A stretch of 64,000 nucleotides of DNA, taken from the NCBI GenBank assembly GCA_024364805.1, contig CM044500.1:104922690-104986689 (forward strand), read 5' to 3'. The translations under genes and the position numbers were made by a program. The notes beneath the pieces were generated by a model. That model did no database searches. It worked only from the letters and a program-made list of their open reading frames with translations, and had not been told where the DNA came from. This DNA is from Euprymna scolopes. Taxonomy: Eukaryota; Mollusca; Cephalopoda; Sepiida; Sepiolidae. Positions 44,396-55,639 of this stretch are shown piece by piece (positions within the stretch are counted from its first letter, which is position 1; each line of letters opens with the position of its first letter).

Positions 44396-44446
44396 GTCGC
44401 CTGACGATGTCTTTTAAGACTGAAACAGTAAATTTATTGTAGCGAC
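44396..44446 (+). ncRNA. Hammerhead ribozyme-like sequence, type I layout, complete parts
   Basis: Stem I GTCGC (44396-44400) pairs perfectly with GCGAC (44442-44446). The core CTGACGA (44401-44407) fits CUGANGA. Stem II GTCT/AGAC (44409-44412, 44417-44420) has a four-base loop, with a T-T apposition at its base. GAAA follows at 44422-44425. Stem III (44425-44430 with 44435-44440) is self-complementary and ends in GTA at 44439-44441, an allowed NUH cleavage triplet. The order 5' stem I, core, stem II, GAAA, stem III, GTA, stem I is that of type I hammerheads, which are known from Penelope-like elements and SINE-like retrozymes. The T-T at stem II is the main weakness. Confidence 0.55.
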
Positions 44447-45244
44447 TTATGGTAAATTTGTTTACCTAAATTGAATAAAATAATATCTTGCTCTTTTTAA
44501 TCGAGCACTATCAACAATCTTGTTGAAACTCAAGGGTTTTTACTTTTGGATATTTTTAACCTGGAATATATAACAAAAATTATATCTTAAGTTTGTAATA
44601 TTTTCTTCAAATGGCGATTTTAGGAACAAGGCATCATGAAGTCTTTTTAGAAGTGTGATCCAAGTCACAATCTGGATTTCAAGAGTGCCAATGTCAAACT
44701 AGTTTAATTCGATATGGTAAAAACAATAAAAAGAATACCTTATCATTTTTTCCCTTCTCTTTTTAAAAAATTTTTTTTATTTTTTTTATTTTTAAGCATC
44801 TTTCTCAAATATTTAAAATATTTTTGCCCGTGTTGTTCTCTCTGAACGAAAATAGGATGAAAATAAAATGTTGTGTTTGCAAAAAAATAAGAAATTTGTT
44901 TGTTCATTCAAGATAGTGTTTAGAGGGTTAAAAATGCACAATGTCTTGGGTAAATATGGCGTCCAAGTTCAATCATTTGTCTTACAACTGCTGGTGTTAA
45001 GCAAACCTTTACAAACTTAGTTTATTCCATTTTAAAATTAATTATATTTATTTCATTTACTGAGCAACCTGAAAACCTCTCCATTTTATTCAAATGTTTA
45101 GTTTAATACAATAAATCCAATAAGTTTTAGGGGTAAAATAACAAAAAAAAAAAAAATGGTTAGCTTAACCAGCATATTCTTTACTGGCATCTCTTTTCTT
45201 ATTCATTCTTAAATTTTATATTATATTTTCTATTATATGTATTT

Positions 45245-45475
45245 ACTAAAAGTAATGTTATTGCACTTGATTTTCCAATTTGATTGGCTAAATTATGATT
45301 GGTGACAGAATTTCAATCCTATTGGGCCAGTTTATCACTGTGATCTTTATAACTGGCAACATTGTTATTATCATAATATCGACTCTTTCAAGATGTTTGA
45401 TATACTTTTGAAAGTGCATGTGACATGTTAGTGCAATTTATATCGTTGGAAAAGTTGGATACAGCAGTTTTCACC
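45245..45475 (+). mobile_element. Fragment of the mariner-like element (left-hand part)
   Basis: AAAGTAATGTTATTGCACTT, ATTGGGCCAGTTTATCACTG, TTTCAAGATGTTTGATATAC, TTTTGAAAGTGCATGTGACA, then GGATACAGCAGTTTTC match 43256-43508 in order. Both ends and the transposase part are missing. Confidence 0.75.
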
Positions 45476-45520
45476 GAAATAATTTTACTCCCCCTCCCCC
45501 CCAGGTCTCTATTTACTTGT

Positions 45521-45675
45521 CTCCTCATGATTGTAGTTTTGTCACAAGATCGGTTTTTAATGTGAGGAAATCTAGCCCCCCCCCCCAAAAAAAAAAACCG
45601 GGAGGGGGGCACTCTAGATTGTGACAAAAATTAAGGTTGCTTTAGTCTAGAAAAATTTCTACTTCACTATCCGAT
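45521..45675 (-). mobile_element. U2-headed repeat family, body only (copy 3)
   Basis: CTCCTCATGATTGTAGTTTT, AGATCGGTTTTTAATGTGAG, GAAATCTAGCCCC, then GGGGGGCACTCTAGATTG follow the body of copies 1 and 2 in the same orientation. The U2 head at the high-coordinate end is not recognisable. Confidence 0.65.
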
Positions 45676-46261
45676 AAAAAAAAAAAATTGAAAAAATGAA
45701 ATTATGTTTTTCAGGTTGAATTGCATGAGTTATGGAAGTTTTACACAATAAATAATACCAATAAAAATATTTGCTATAATTTACCATTTTCATTTATCTT
45801 CAAAATTAATATTTTCAAGTATTGAGCACTTTATTATTAAATACAAGGGACTATTGAAATGATATATAGTTAAAAAAACTACTTTCAGTTCGTCTATTTT
45901 TTTTTTTTTACAAAATAAAAATATATTTTGAAAACTAATAATTTTATTTAATTCATTGATAATTAATGAAAATAAGTAATTTTAGGAATTTATCTTTATT
46001 TTTATTAAATTACTGTGTCACTGTTAATATCAACAAAGCTATTGCATATATCTAGGGACAATAGGATAATTAAATTACAAATGAATAGCACCAAACAAAC
46101 AATTTATTATAAACTGTTTAAAATATAGTTATTCAAATTAGGCATATAAATAGCTGTTTGGCTCTTTGCTTTTTTCTATCTACAGTATTTTAAAACATTA
46201 TGTTGTATTATTTATTCTTTTTTATTTTGAATCTTTCGAGATGAGACTTTATAATTTATGC

Positions 46262-46742
46262 ATTCTTTCTTTTTGCAGACAGTTATCCTCATCTTTATAG
46301 TTGTTGTTGTTTCACCACATTTCGGCCAACTCATCCTCTGGCCTTCTTCAAGTGATTAACTGCAATGGGATGGGAATGTTGAGTCTTGTAACTGTATCCT
46401 CAGTAATTAATGCCTTGGCCAACTAATCCTCTGGCCTGCTTGGGTAGGACTGAAATTGCTATCTTCAAACAGTGCTCACCTGGAACCGTAGTGACTTAAT
46501 GCCTCTATCCACTGCACCACGGTTTCAATCCTACCCAAACAGGCCAGGGCATTAGTTGGCCAAAACGTGGTGAGACAACAACCGTGGAAGGTAGTAATTA
46601 CTGGGGATAAGTTTCAAGACTCAGCATAACTATCTCGTTGCGGTTAATTGCTTAAAGAAGGCCAGAGGATGAGTTGGCCGAAACGTGGTGAAACAACAAC
46701 AACTATAAAGATGGGGATAACAATCCACAAAAAGAACGACTG
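46262..46742. mobile_element. Palindromic SINE-B pair, tRNA-like centre, doubled core
   Basis: Arms mirror around about 46500. The minus strand from 46550 reads ACCGTGGTGCAGTGGATAGA (A-box-like), GGCATTAAGTCACTACGGTT (B-box-like), a first core CAGGCCAGAGGATTAGTTGG, then a second core GAAGAAGGCCAGAGGATGAG, TTGGCCGAAATGTGGTGAAA and the tail CAACAACAACTATAAAGATG. The plus strand from 46507 carries the same two cores and tail. So each arm has two core units. Related tail at 27460-27575. Confidence 0.8.
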
Positions 46743-47240
46743 CACAAGTGATGTTGTATTATTGATTTAAATAACAGTTAGATGATAGTAATAGGTGTCA
46801 TAAATAAAAACAAAAACATTTGCATATATTTATTTAGCTGACGAGATGAGATATGAGATACATTGTCAATAAATCATTTCCCATATTGTCATTTTAAATT
46901 ATCTTGCTAAATATTTACTAAATACCAATTCTTATATGTGGCATTAAAAGCAATAGAACACTCGGTCAATTTTTAATGAGTTTTTTTTTTTTAATTTTTT
47001 AAATTCTTTTTATTTCTGAATCAAAGAAGTGTGTATCAGTTATCAGAAGTTAAATAATTCTGATCTATTTTGTCGTGCTCGATACTGTCACATAGAAAGT
47101 GTTAAGTTATTAATAAAAACAAAAAGATGTTTTTTTTACAATTCTGCCATGAAAAAAAGATCTTATGTATTAAATAGTCCAATTTTAAGCTTGTTTACTC
47201 TAATAATTATAAACTTAGAACCTCAGTATATTTTGATAAA
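46743..47240. other. AT-rich non-coding stretch
   Basis: Nothing recognised. The frame at 47029-47253 has no motif and ends in the SINE head that follows. Confidence 0.5.
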
Positions 47241-47242
47241 AA

Positions 47243-47378
47243 ACGATGACTAAGTGGCTAACGACAAAGACTAAAAACTGAAAACTTGGTTCGAATCTAC
47301 AGAAACACTTTCATCAAATATACCCTTGGCCTTGTGTCTCACCTCATGAAAAAGAGGTAAATAAAAATAACAAGTAGG
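47243..47378 (+). mobile_element. tRNA-derived SINE with 3' hairpin shared with U2-headed repeat
   Basis: The head GATGACTAAGTGGCTAACGA has an A box, and ACTTGGTTCGAATCTACAG holds a perfect-looking B box GGTTCGAATCT (47289-47299). The 3' end reads CCTTGGCCTTGTGTCTCACC, TCATGAAAAAGAGGTAAATA. The tail GGCCTTGTGYCT, then a hairpin (ACCTC/GAGGT), then AAATAAA, is the same plan as the 3' end of the U2-headed repeats. Confidence 0.65.
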
Positions 47379-48220
47379 TATCGTCTTTAATTTGAATGTT
47401 AATATTAACTTCAGGGAAATCATTAAAAAAAATATGTTGCTCGGTGCTATTTCAAAACATTATTATGTAAAACCATTATAGTAATTTTTTTCAACAAAAT
47501 AATATTTAAATTAATAATAATAAAAAAAATATCTGAATTCTTTACTAGTTGGAGTTTATTCAACATGGTTCTGTTAAACAAACATGATCATTGTGATGCA
47601 AGGCATGTTACTTATGCAATAAACAAACCATTTTTCTGTGAATGTTGCCTCGGTATGTTCTATCAGCTTATGTAAGCTGCCAGAATATGACAAAACGCTC
47701 AACCAATTCAGCAGACGACAGTTAATAAATTCGAAGAAAATATTAGTTTTAAAAATTTAAATCATTCAAAATAAATCATTTTAATAAAGCCATCATGATA
47801 AATCTAGCAGGTAATGGAAATTAATCAAAAGCAGTATGAGACGCCAAACATGTGTCAAAAATGCATTAAAAATGTATCATGAGTGAAGGATTCACTTGGA
47901 GGTACACGAATAGCCAACTTAGGCAGTGGACCAACTTGGGTCATGGGACTTTTTTTTCATGTGGTGTCTTGAAATTGGAAAAAATAATCAAGATTATATA
48001 CATGTGGTCCCACGACATTACAACTGTTCAAAGTTTAGTGAAAGTGTGTCATCAGTTCGGGACACATCATGACCGATTGGAAAAAATTACTACGAGACAT
48101 TTGTAAAGAGTACTTCCTTAGGAATCCCTGGCAGATATCCGAAAATCGCAAGCAGTTCATGTAAACTGCCAGAACAATGTCAATGCTACATCATGGAAAA
48201 ATGCGTTTTTCACAGCATGA
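47379..48220. other. Non-coding stretch
   Basis: No gene recognised. Two related blocks, CAGCTTATGTAAGCTGCCAG (47666) and CAGTTCATGTAAACTGCCAG (48151), are short palindrome-like duplicates 485 bp apart. The frame at 47879-48106 has no recognisable domain. Confidence 0.5.
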
Positions 48221-48224
48221 GTAC

Positions 48225-48397
48225 CCAATGCATTATAGGAACAAATAAATTTGTGGATAAAGAGTAAAAATAGGGATCTAAAGTTAATATTCATCCAATT
48301 TTATCCAAACTAGGTGCAAAATAGTTCTGTATTCTACAAACTTTTTCTTTTTCTGTAAATTTATTTGTTCCAATAATGCATAGCATTACAATGGCCA
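48225..48397. mobile_element. Short foldback element
   Basis: CCAATGCATTATAGGAACAA, ATAAATTTGTGG at the left and GTAAATTTATTTGTTCCAAT, AATGCATAGCATTA at the right are inverted, with about 100 bp between. MITE-like; one copy seen. Confidence 0.7.
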
Positions 48398-48399
48398 GT

Positions 48400-49180
48400 T
48401 TTATTTGAAATGGAAGCAACCATATTGAATTGATTTAAAGAAACAAAACTTGTAAAATTTCTTTTATCAAAAAAAAATAATTAGTTTTAGATAAAGTGCT
48501 TTAAAATAGTGCCGCTCAGTGTTTGTTTTTAAAGGATTCTCTTAAAGTTAATATTGACCTGAAAATGTTTACTCTAAACCATGTTGCTTTCCCATGTAAT
48601 AAACAGCACAAAAATCGAATCACGTTTGAATGATTTGTAAAATTATTTTTCATATATATATTTTTTAATTTAGTTTCCAAAATACTATAATTTATGAAAA
48701 GGCAAATAATTTTTTAATAATTTATTTTCACATTCATTTTTTTTTCGTTTTTTTTTCATAAATTAGAGAAATTAAAAAAAGTCTCCATGAAACGTAAAAA
48801 AATAATGACCATTTTTGTACTGCTTTTGACAAAGGTAAATAACATGGCTTCAACCAAAAATTCTATCATGTATTAAATAAGATTTTATAATTTGAAATTC
48901 AAATAAAAAATTATTTTTGTTTTTCCTTTTGTATTTTTTATCAAATGGACTGAAATTATAAGAATTTACGATCATTTGGAGTTTCCATAGTAAAATGTAG
49001 GCTATTAAAAAAAGTTTATGAAACAATTATTTTCAGAGTCATTGAGAATGTATTCAATTAGTTCTATGCTATATTTAATTTCAAATAAGGGTAAGTGTTT
49101 TCATTATTTAAAAAAAAAATTATTTATTGGTCTGTGATCTGAATAAGTAACATATTTGTTGAGATACATTAACTTTATAT
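48400..49180. other. AT-rich non-coding stretch
   Basis: Nothing recognised. Confidence 0.55.
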
Positions 49181-49184
49181 TTAA

Positions 49185-49615
49185 CTAGCATTTCAGCCAG
49201 GCGTTGCCCGAGTGCCCGAGTGTTTGAGCAAAAAAAACAAACAAAAAAGGGCAATTTTTTTTTTTTAAACTTTGACCGCTATTATGACCCCTTAACATTT
49301 ATTGTTTTGGACTCAAATCAAGTTATTAAGTTATATCCATGTCCAAGGAACCTACTATAGCTAAAATTTCAAGTGTTTAGACCCCAAATTGTCGAAGGAG
49401 TTTGGTAGAGTTATCAAAGGTCGAAACGTTGAACTTTGACCCCTTAGCAGCCAAATTTCTGTCCGAAAACCGATTACAAAGATTTTCCCAAATCTCAATA
49501 CTCTGTATATCAAATTTCGAGTATGTAGTCTGAAAATTGACAGAGTTATTGTGTAGGAAAATATACACAGACAGACACACACACATACTTTTACTTTTAT
49601 AGATATATAGATTTT
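49185..49615 (+). mobile_element. Periodic dispersed repeat with both ends
   Basis: It starts CTAGCATTTCAGCCAGGCGT, TGCCCGAGTG and ends ACTTTTATAGATATATAGAT. The interior repeats the units described for 28080-28605 (CCCCTTAACATTTATT, CAAGTGTTTAGACCCC, GAAGGAGTTTGGTAGAGTTA). This copy supplies the 5' end missing from the other two and links them to the element at 7315-7765 through the CTAGC...TTGCCCG start and TATAGATT end. Confidence 0.8.
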
Positions 49616-49619
49616 AAAA

Positions 49620-50685
49620 AAAATAAATATAATCAAAAGAATGCATATATGATATAGAAAAGTAAAAGTTTCATATATATATATTTCCTAAAAAGAAATC
49701 AACTATGTTTTAAATAATTTGTTTTCAGTGTATAAAAATCGACACTTATAAAGTTAGGTTTTATATATCAGTGTGTGTATGTATATAGGATTCACTCTGA
49801 AACTAATAAACTAATTATTAAGAATTTTGGAACTTAGCTTCAAAGCGTAAGGGGTCATAATGTGGGCTATATTTAGTTTAATTTAGTCTTATGCAAAGGG
49901 GGTAAAATGTGAGTGGGAGTCTTGTGAAAATTCAGATAAAACCTCCATTGTTATGAAATTTTAGTTTTTAAATATCAATTGAAAAATATTCTTCAGTTTT
50001 CAGTTTCTTTGGAGTATTTTACTGTTTTTTTTTGTTTTTACGTATACAGCCTTCCTATTTTAAAATTCAAAATCCTGCACGAAATTTGATCCATGTTCAA
50101 TTAAACAAGATTCCCTGAAATTTTATTTCTTTTTATAATATCTTTTAAGCTGAAGGTTTTAATTTTACATTTTCTAGAATCAAAATAATGTAATGGATTT
50201 GGATTAAAATTTGAATGAGGCCTCTCGACATTATATTTTGATTTTAATTTTTTGTAAGCGGGCATTAAAGTAATGCAAAAATGTTCCGTTCAGTGGAATT
50301 AATTTTACCCATCCTGGGACAGGTATTCTAATATCTTATCACATAGAAATTGAATTTGTGTTTTAAACAAAGGCAATCTTTTTGTCGTGAACATTTTATA
50401 GGTCTGACCTTATGAAGTAATGAATAACATACGTTAAGATATTGGCGTGCAGCTTTTCTGTAATTTAGAAAACATAACTGTGCATAAGTTTTTATTTTTC
50501 TCAAAGATAAACCGTTTTCTAAATGATTGTGCTTGCAAATTGTTATCTACTAATATATTTTTACATGTTTGTTTCATAATACTGATATGATAGAGTAATT
50601 AAAAGTTTTTGGAAAGGAATGACTCATTTGCATTCGTTTGAATATAATCGTTTTGTCCGTTTCTCAAATTTATCAAAATTAGAAT
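49620..50685. other. AT-rich non-coding stretch
   Basis: Nothing recognised. Confidence 0.55.
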
Positions 50686-50687
50686 CC

Positions 50688-50871
50688 ATGTTATTTGTAT
50701 TATTTAGATTCTTCAGACTACTATTCTCATCCTGCGTGTTCATATTCGATGTAACCTTCGACCTTCTTCAGGTGTATCTTGTCAAACTCTGGAATTTGGA
50801 TGAAATTTGGGACAGAACCCTTTGTTTAACGATGGTAGCATGCTCTCATTCTATCAGCCATGATTGCAAGG
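50688..50871 (-). mobile_element. SINE-A body, core and tail, minus strand
   Basis: TATTTAGATTCTTCAGACTA, CTATTCTCATCCTGCGTGTT, CGATGTAACCTTCGACCTTC, TTCAGGTGTATCTTGTCAAA, then CTCTCATTCTATCAGCCATG. It stops at ATGA, where the expected linker to the head is replaced by a plus-strand head of another copy. Confidence 0.85.
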
Positions 50872-51642
50872 ACCCATGGCACAGTGGTTAGAGTACTTGA
50901 AAAAAATCAATTGTAAAAGTGATATTCTCCTGAAAGTTGAAGGTTCAATTCTGAGTGTGGGCGACCGAAAAATACAATTGCGAATTACTTAGGACCTTTT
51001 TTTTTAAAAACAAGACTTATACAGAGTGTAGTGTAAAAGACGTCATTTTTATTCGTATTTTGAATTGTATTTGTAGGGGACATTTTTTAACATTTTCATT
51101 TTATTGTAACGTATCGCATTAATGTTTTGTTATTGAGTAAAATAAAATTTTAAAAAGTTAAAAAGACGTTACTTGTCCCTTATCATATGAATTTAGACAT
51201 TAAAAAAAGAAAATGCAATACTTATGCAAGATACGGACCATACTATTTTTTAGGTAGGATTTTCAAGTTAAATTCAATTTTTACAGTACCTTTCGTTTAT
51301 TAAATTGTTAGGTGAAAGTACAGAATAGTTACAAGACGCCATCCTCTCTTTCATATTAAGAATGGATTTCTAAATAATAACGTTATTATCATCCAGTCAT
51401 GGCTGATAGAACGAGAGCATATTATCCACCTGAAGTAAATAAAGGGTTCCATTTAAAATTCCGTCAAAATTCCCGAGTTTGACAGAAACATTCCAGATTT
51501 TGACAAGATATACCTGAAGAAGGTCGAAGGTTACATCAACCGAAATATTGTGAAAATGACACTCAAGATGAGAACAATAGTCCAAAGAATTAAAAAAATA
51601 CAAATAACCGATCCTCATCTAAAAAATTCAGAAACGCAATAT
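50872..51642 (+). mobile_element. SINE-A, plus strand, split by a 390-bp segment (about 51003-51390)
   Basis: The head at 50872-51002 has CATGGCACAGTGGTTAGAGT (A box), GAAGGTTCAATTCTGAGTG (B box) and AATTGCGAATTACTTAGGAC. The rest, at 51391-51642, begins CAGTCATGGCTGATAGAACG and has ACCTGAAGAAGGTCGAAGGT, TACATCAACCGAAATATTGT and AACACTCAAGATGAGAACAA. In uninterrupted copies the linker GACC...CGGTCATGGCTGA joins these directly. Confidence 0.8.
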
Positions 51643-51775
51643 CCATGTTATTTGTTGGCAAATATGGGGGAATAGAATCTGAGATTTTATGATTTGATTT
51701 CTTTTGTTTGGATTAAATGAAATCAGAAATTTTATAACTAAGTGTACATTTTATAAGTCGTTTTCTAAATTATTT

Positions 51776-52178
51776 TAACAATTAAAACAGCAACTATACA
51801 AAGTGCAGTGTAAATGACGTCATTTTTATTTGTACTTTGGTTATTTGTAGGGGACATTTTTTAACATTTTTTCTTTAATTTAATGTATGGTATTAATGTT
51901 TCAATCTACTGTAAAAATTTTTTATTAAGTAAAATAAAATTTAAAAAATTAAGAGACATTACTTGCCTCGCATCTTATGAATTTAGGCATTAGAAAAAAA
52001 ATGCAATACTTATGCAGAATACGGATCATACTATTTTTGTACATCAGATTTTTAAGTTAAATTCAATTTTTATGGTATCTTTTTTATTAAATTGTTAGGT
52101 GAAAGTATAGAATAGTTACAAAACGCCATCCTCTCTTTCATGTTTAGAATGGATTTCTGAATAATAACGTTATTATTT
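51776..52178. repeat. Second copy of the 390-bp segment found at 51003-51390
   Basis: ATACARAGTGYAGTGTAAAW, GACGTCATTTTTATT, TTGTAGGGGACATTTTTTAA, TGCAATACTTATGCA, AATTGTTAGGTGAAAGTA, CGCCATCCTCTCTTTCAT, then GAATGGATTTC and AATAATAACGTTATTA occur in order in both copies. Identity by eye is well below that of the 6.3/8.1 kb pair. Just past this copy, CATGGTCCGTATTCTGGATT is an inverted relative of AGAATACGGATCATACTATT inside it, and of 60705-60740. Confidence 0.8.
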
Positions 52179-52179
52179 C

Positions 52180-53492
52180 AGCATGGTCCGTATTCTGGAT
52201 TAGTGCCAAAAATACATATATTGCACTCTATACATTGCTAGCAAAAATAGTATCTTAAAGGATAGCTTTTTATCTACATTTTTCTTTAAGTAAAACTCCT
52301 ACTTATTTTCTCTGATTAACAGTGAATATATTTATGACCTATTAAACATATTTATGATCTATTAAACATAATTTTAAAATGCAGAGTTAATAAATATTTC
52401 ACTTAAGTAACGTTGAGAAATCTACCAGATTGTCGTTATCTTTCAATGATGATAAATAGTCATTAAAAAATATTTAATGACTATTTTGAAAATTCTAACT
52501 TATTACTTTAGTTTCGAAATACATATTTTTTTTGGAGAGGTTTTTTTGTTTTAAAAAATAAACAAAGCTTGAAAGATTATTTGTTATAGCTTGCATGCAT
52601 TTAAAAAAATTTTTTTGGACTAAATGTTTAATTTTTTAAAAATTTTGTTTTATATCTGTCACAGCTGTGATACTGAGTCATTGCGCACGAACCCGTTAGG
52701 GAATTATAAAATACAATAAACAATATAAATAAAAATTAATTGGTAAATAACATATATAAAAAAAAATAGATATGCCGTTGTAACTGGAATAATTACAATA
52801 AAAATTTCATAAACAATGTTTTTTTAATGAAATTAATTTAGATCAGTTTTAAACAAATGTTTTCAATACAACAAAAAATAAACATTTATCGTGTCTCTTC
52901 GAAGACAGTTAACTGTTGAGGAAAAAAAGAAAAATTTGGAAATTTGTTAAAATAAAATTAAGACAAAACTGAACGGATTGTTCAGTTTTAAAATGAGCCA
53001 CATGTCCTTATAAAGTTTAATTTTTTTTTTTATTCCTTTTAAAAAATCAATTAGAAACCAACTCGAGTGTCTTCATTAAATCTTCGAATACACAGGAAGA
53101 ATGAAAGGAAAAGGAACGGATGCTTTAAAAATATAGGAACTTTGTGGCAAAAAAGGTCTTTGTTGTAGTGTGATTATATCAGAAATCAAATAATTTTTTT
53201 CATCTTTTCTCAACTAAATTAGCAATAATATACATACATGAATAAAAAAAAAAGGCTGAAAGTGACAAATATACATTCTTTCATTGCTGTGTGGGTTCGT
53301 GTGTATCCATTAGTTTTTTTTTTCTTTTTTCTTTTTTTGGTGTGTAACTGTCAGTTCTTTACACCATCTTTCAGAAAATGTCCCTGGAGCACACAAACCA
53401 TGCCATATTTGTAAGTCATACGAGAGTTCTCTCCCCTTTCTTTACAGCCAACAGATTTCAAATTTATTTACAATTAATAACGAAACATTATT

Positions 53493-53558
<66 letters not shown>

Positions 53559-55530
53559 CACTTTCCAGCAGTCAAACGTTGTTAATCCTCAAACCTGCCT
53601 CCAACTCTCAACTTCTGCTTTCACAAAACAATTTGGGGGAATATTGAAGATAACGAAAAAAAAATGTCCTCTGATAAATCACCAAAGGTTTTTAGGCTAC
53701 TTTGATTTACTGTTTATCATCTTGAAAACATTTTTTTTTACTTTTAAATAAAATTTTTTATTAAAAATTCAGATCAAATTCCAAAGAAAAAATTAGTGCT
53801 TATACAAAGAAAAGCAACAGATTAATTAAAAAAAAAAAAAAAAAAAAAAAGATTACAGAAACAGGGGCATAACTCAGATTTTAGAAAGAATTTTTTTTTT
53901 TTAGATTACTTTCAGTTTTTGCACTGAAATAATAACATTATTATTTAGAAAGCCATTCGTAACATGAGGGAGGGGGGTTTGTTTGTAGTTTAAATAAATT
54001 AATATTTCACAACTGACTTTTTTTTTAAAAAGTTGTTTGTTAAACTGATTTATCTCCCTTGTTTCAAGATTCATCTCCCTTGTCTGATCTGTCACCTTTG
54101 TTCTGTACAAGCACTCAAAATTTCCACGCAAAGGAAAATTCGAATTATTGTAGGTTAATTATAAATATGATAACGGATTTTGTTTTATACTGAACTTAAA
54201 TAAAATTTAACAAAAGAGTTAATCGTTTTTTTTTAAAAGAAAAAAAGAAAAACTCTTCTTACACGTATGTTTATTATATTTACTATTGCACACAAATATT
54301 ATTTATGATATATATCATTGGTAAATGTGAAATGTTAAAGATGTTGATCTATTTATCAATTTCTTAAAAACAAAACATATAAGTATTTTCATTTAGGAAG
54401 ACATAAAGAATATATTTATTTTTTTTTTTTAGCCATGGACAAAAAGTCATAATTAAGTCAACAATTAAGTTTATTATCAAAATGGCCTAAAATAACTGAA
54501 GGCGTTTGGGATCAGTTAGGTTTCAAGGACCCCAGAATATAAGCAAATTGAAAGGGACGATTTGAGGCCTAAACTGGTTGACTTTTGGCTCACGTGACAT
54601 CAGTAAACAAATATGTAATAAACTCAAGTGGTTTGGTTTTTAATCACGAGGTCGATTTTTGATACGAGGGCGATGGGGGGGGAGATTTTTTTTTCTGGGG
54701 TTCTAAAAACCTAGTTAATTCAGCATTTACAACGCAAGGCAGTAAATAGATTGTTGTTTTGTTTTCTTTTTTTTTAATTTTTTTTTTTTTTAGATTTTTC
54801 TATGAATATGTATGTGCGTATACTTATATACAGGACCAAATGTTATTGGTCAACTATTTCCAAATCTTCACATCTCAAGAAACCAAAACATTTTTTTTTT
54901 TTTAAATTTCTCTCATAATATATTTTCTATTGTTTTCATTTTTTTGTTTTTAAATTATCACGTGGCTATTATTTTTTCGGATATTTTAGGGGAAAAAAGA
55001 CAAAATTAAAAAAAAAAAAAGATAAAAAATCGATCTGTGAACGTGTCAATCTCACCAATTAATTTTGTCACTGCCGATCTGATAATGGAGGCAGGTGGGA
55101 GTTTGTTTTTTTATTTTATTTTTTTTGTCAATGTGTAACCTGTCTTACTTCTTTTGTCTTGATTAAAAGCCAAGAAAGATATCGGTTAGAATAATTCCAA
55201 CTGCTGAAACGCAAGGAGGATTAACACACATACACACACACACAAAAAATACTTGCAGATGGCAAGCAGCACCGAAAAGTGTGTGTAGTTATATTTATAC
55301 CAAAAATCTGCAGAGTTTGACGACGACGGATACGTTTTTTTTTTAATAAAAAAAAAAACAAAACAATGTAGCATCAATGAACGATAAATGTCTACATCTA
55401 GAAAAAGATTCACTTGCCTGGTAGACAGTTTTTATTTGGTTTTTGTTTTACCCTGAGCTAGATCTTTTTTTTTTTTTGTCTTTCTCTGCTGAAGAAGAAG
55501 GAAAAAAAACACCTCTCATCTTTGATAAGT
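52180..55530. other. AT-rich non-coding stretch
   Basis: An AAT/ATA trinucleotide tract lies at 53504-53556, with poly-A (53829-53850) and poly-T runs. CATCTCCCTTG-type motifs near 54050-54080 are of the kind common in molluscan repeats. No gene recognised. If the candidate exon at 55533-55639 is real, part of this stretch could be its 3' untranslated region. Confidence 0.45.
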
Positions 55531-55532
55531 CA

Positions 55533-55639
55533 TCAATGAGGGTTATTTAAGGAAGGTGGATTCTTTTTGGCAGGGCTCGTAATTTTGTAGTAATACTTGA
55601 ACTCTGACCCCAGGCTCTGTATGACTATATCATGAATAC
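55533..55639 (-). CDS. Candidate terminal exon of an unknown host gene
   Basis: On the minus strand, a plausible splice acceptor (TTTTATATTTGTTGTAG) is followed by a frame reading IHDIVIQSLGSEFKYYYK, ITSPAKKNPPSLNNPH and a stop at 55535-55533. The sequence is less AT-biased than its surroundings and has a mixed, protein-like composition. I do not recognise the protein and found no matching upstream exon in phase. A 35-codon open frame is not rare by chance. Confidence 0.3.
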
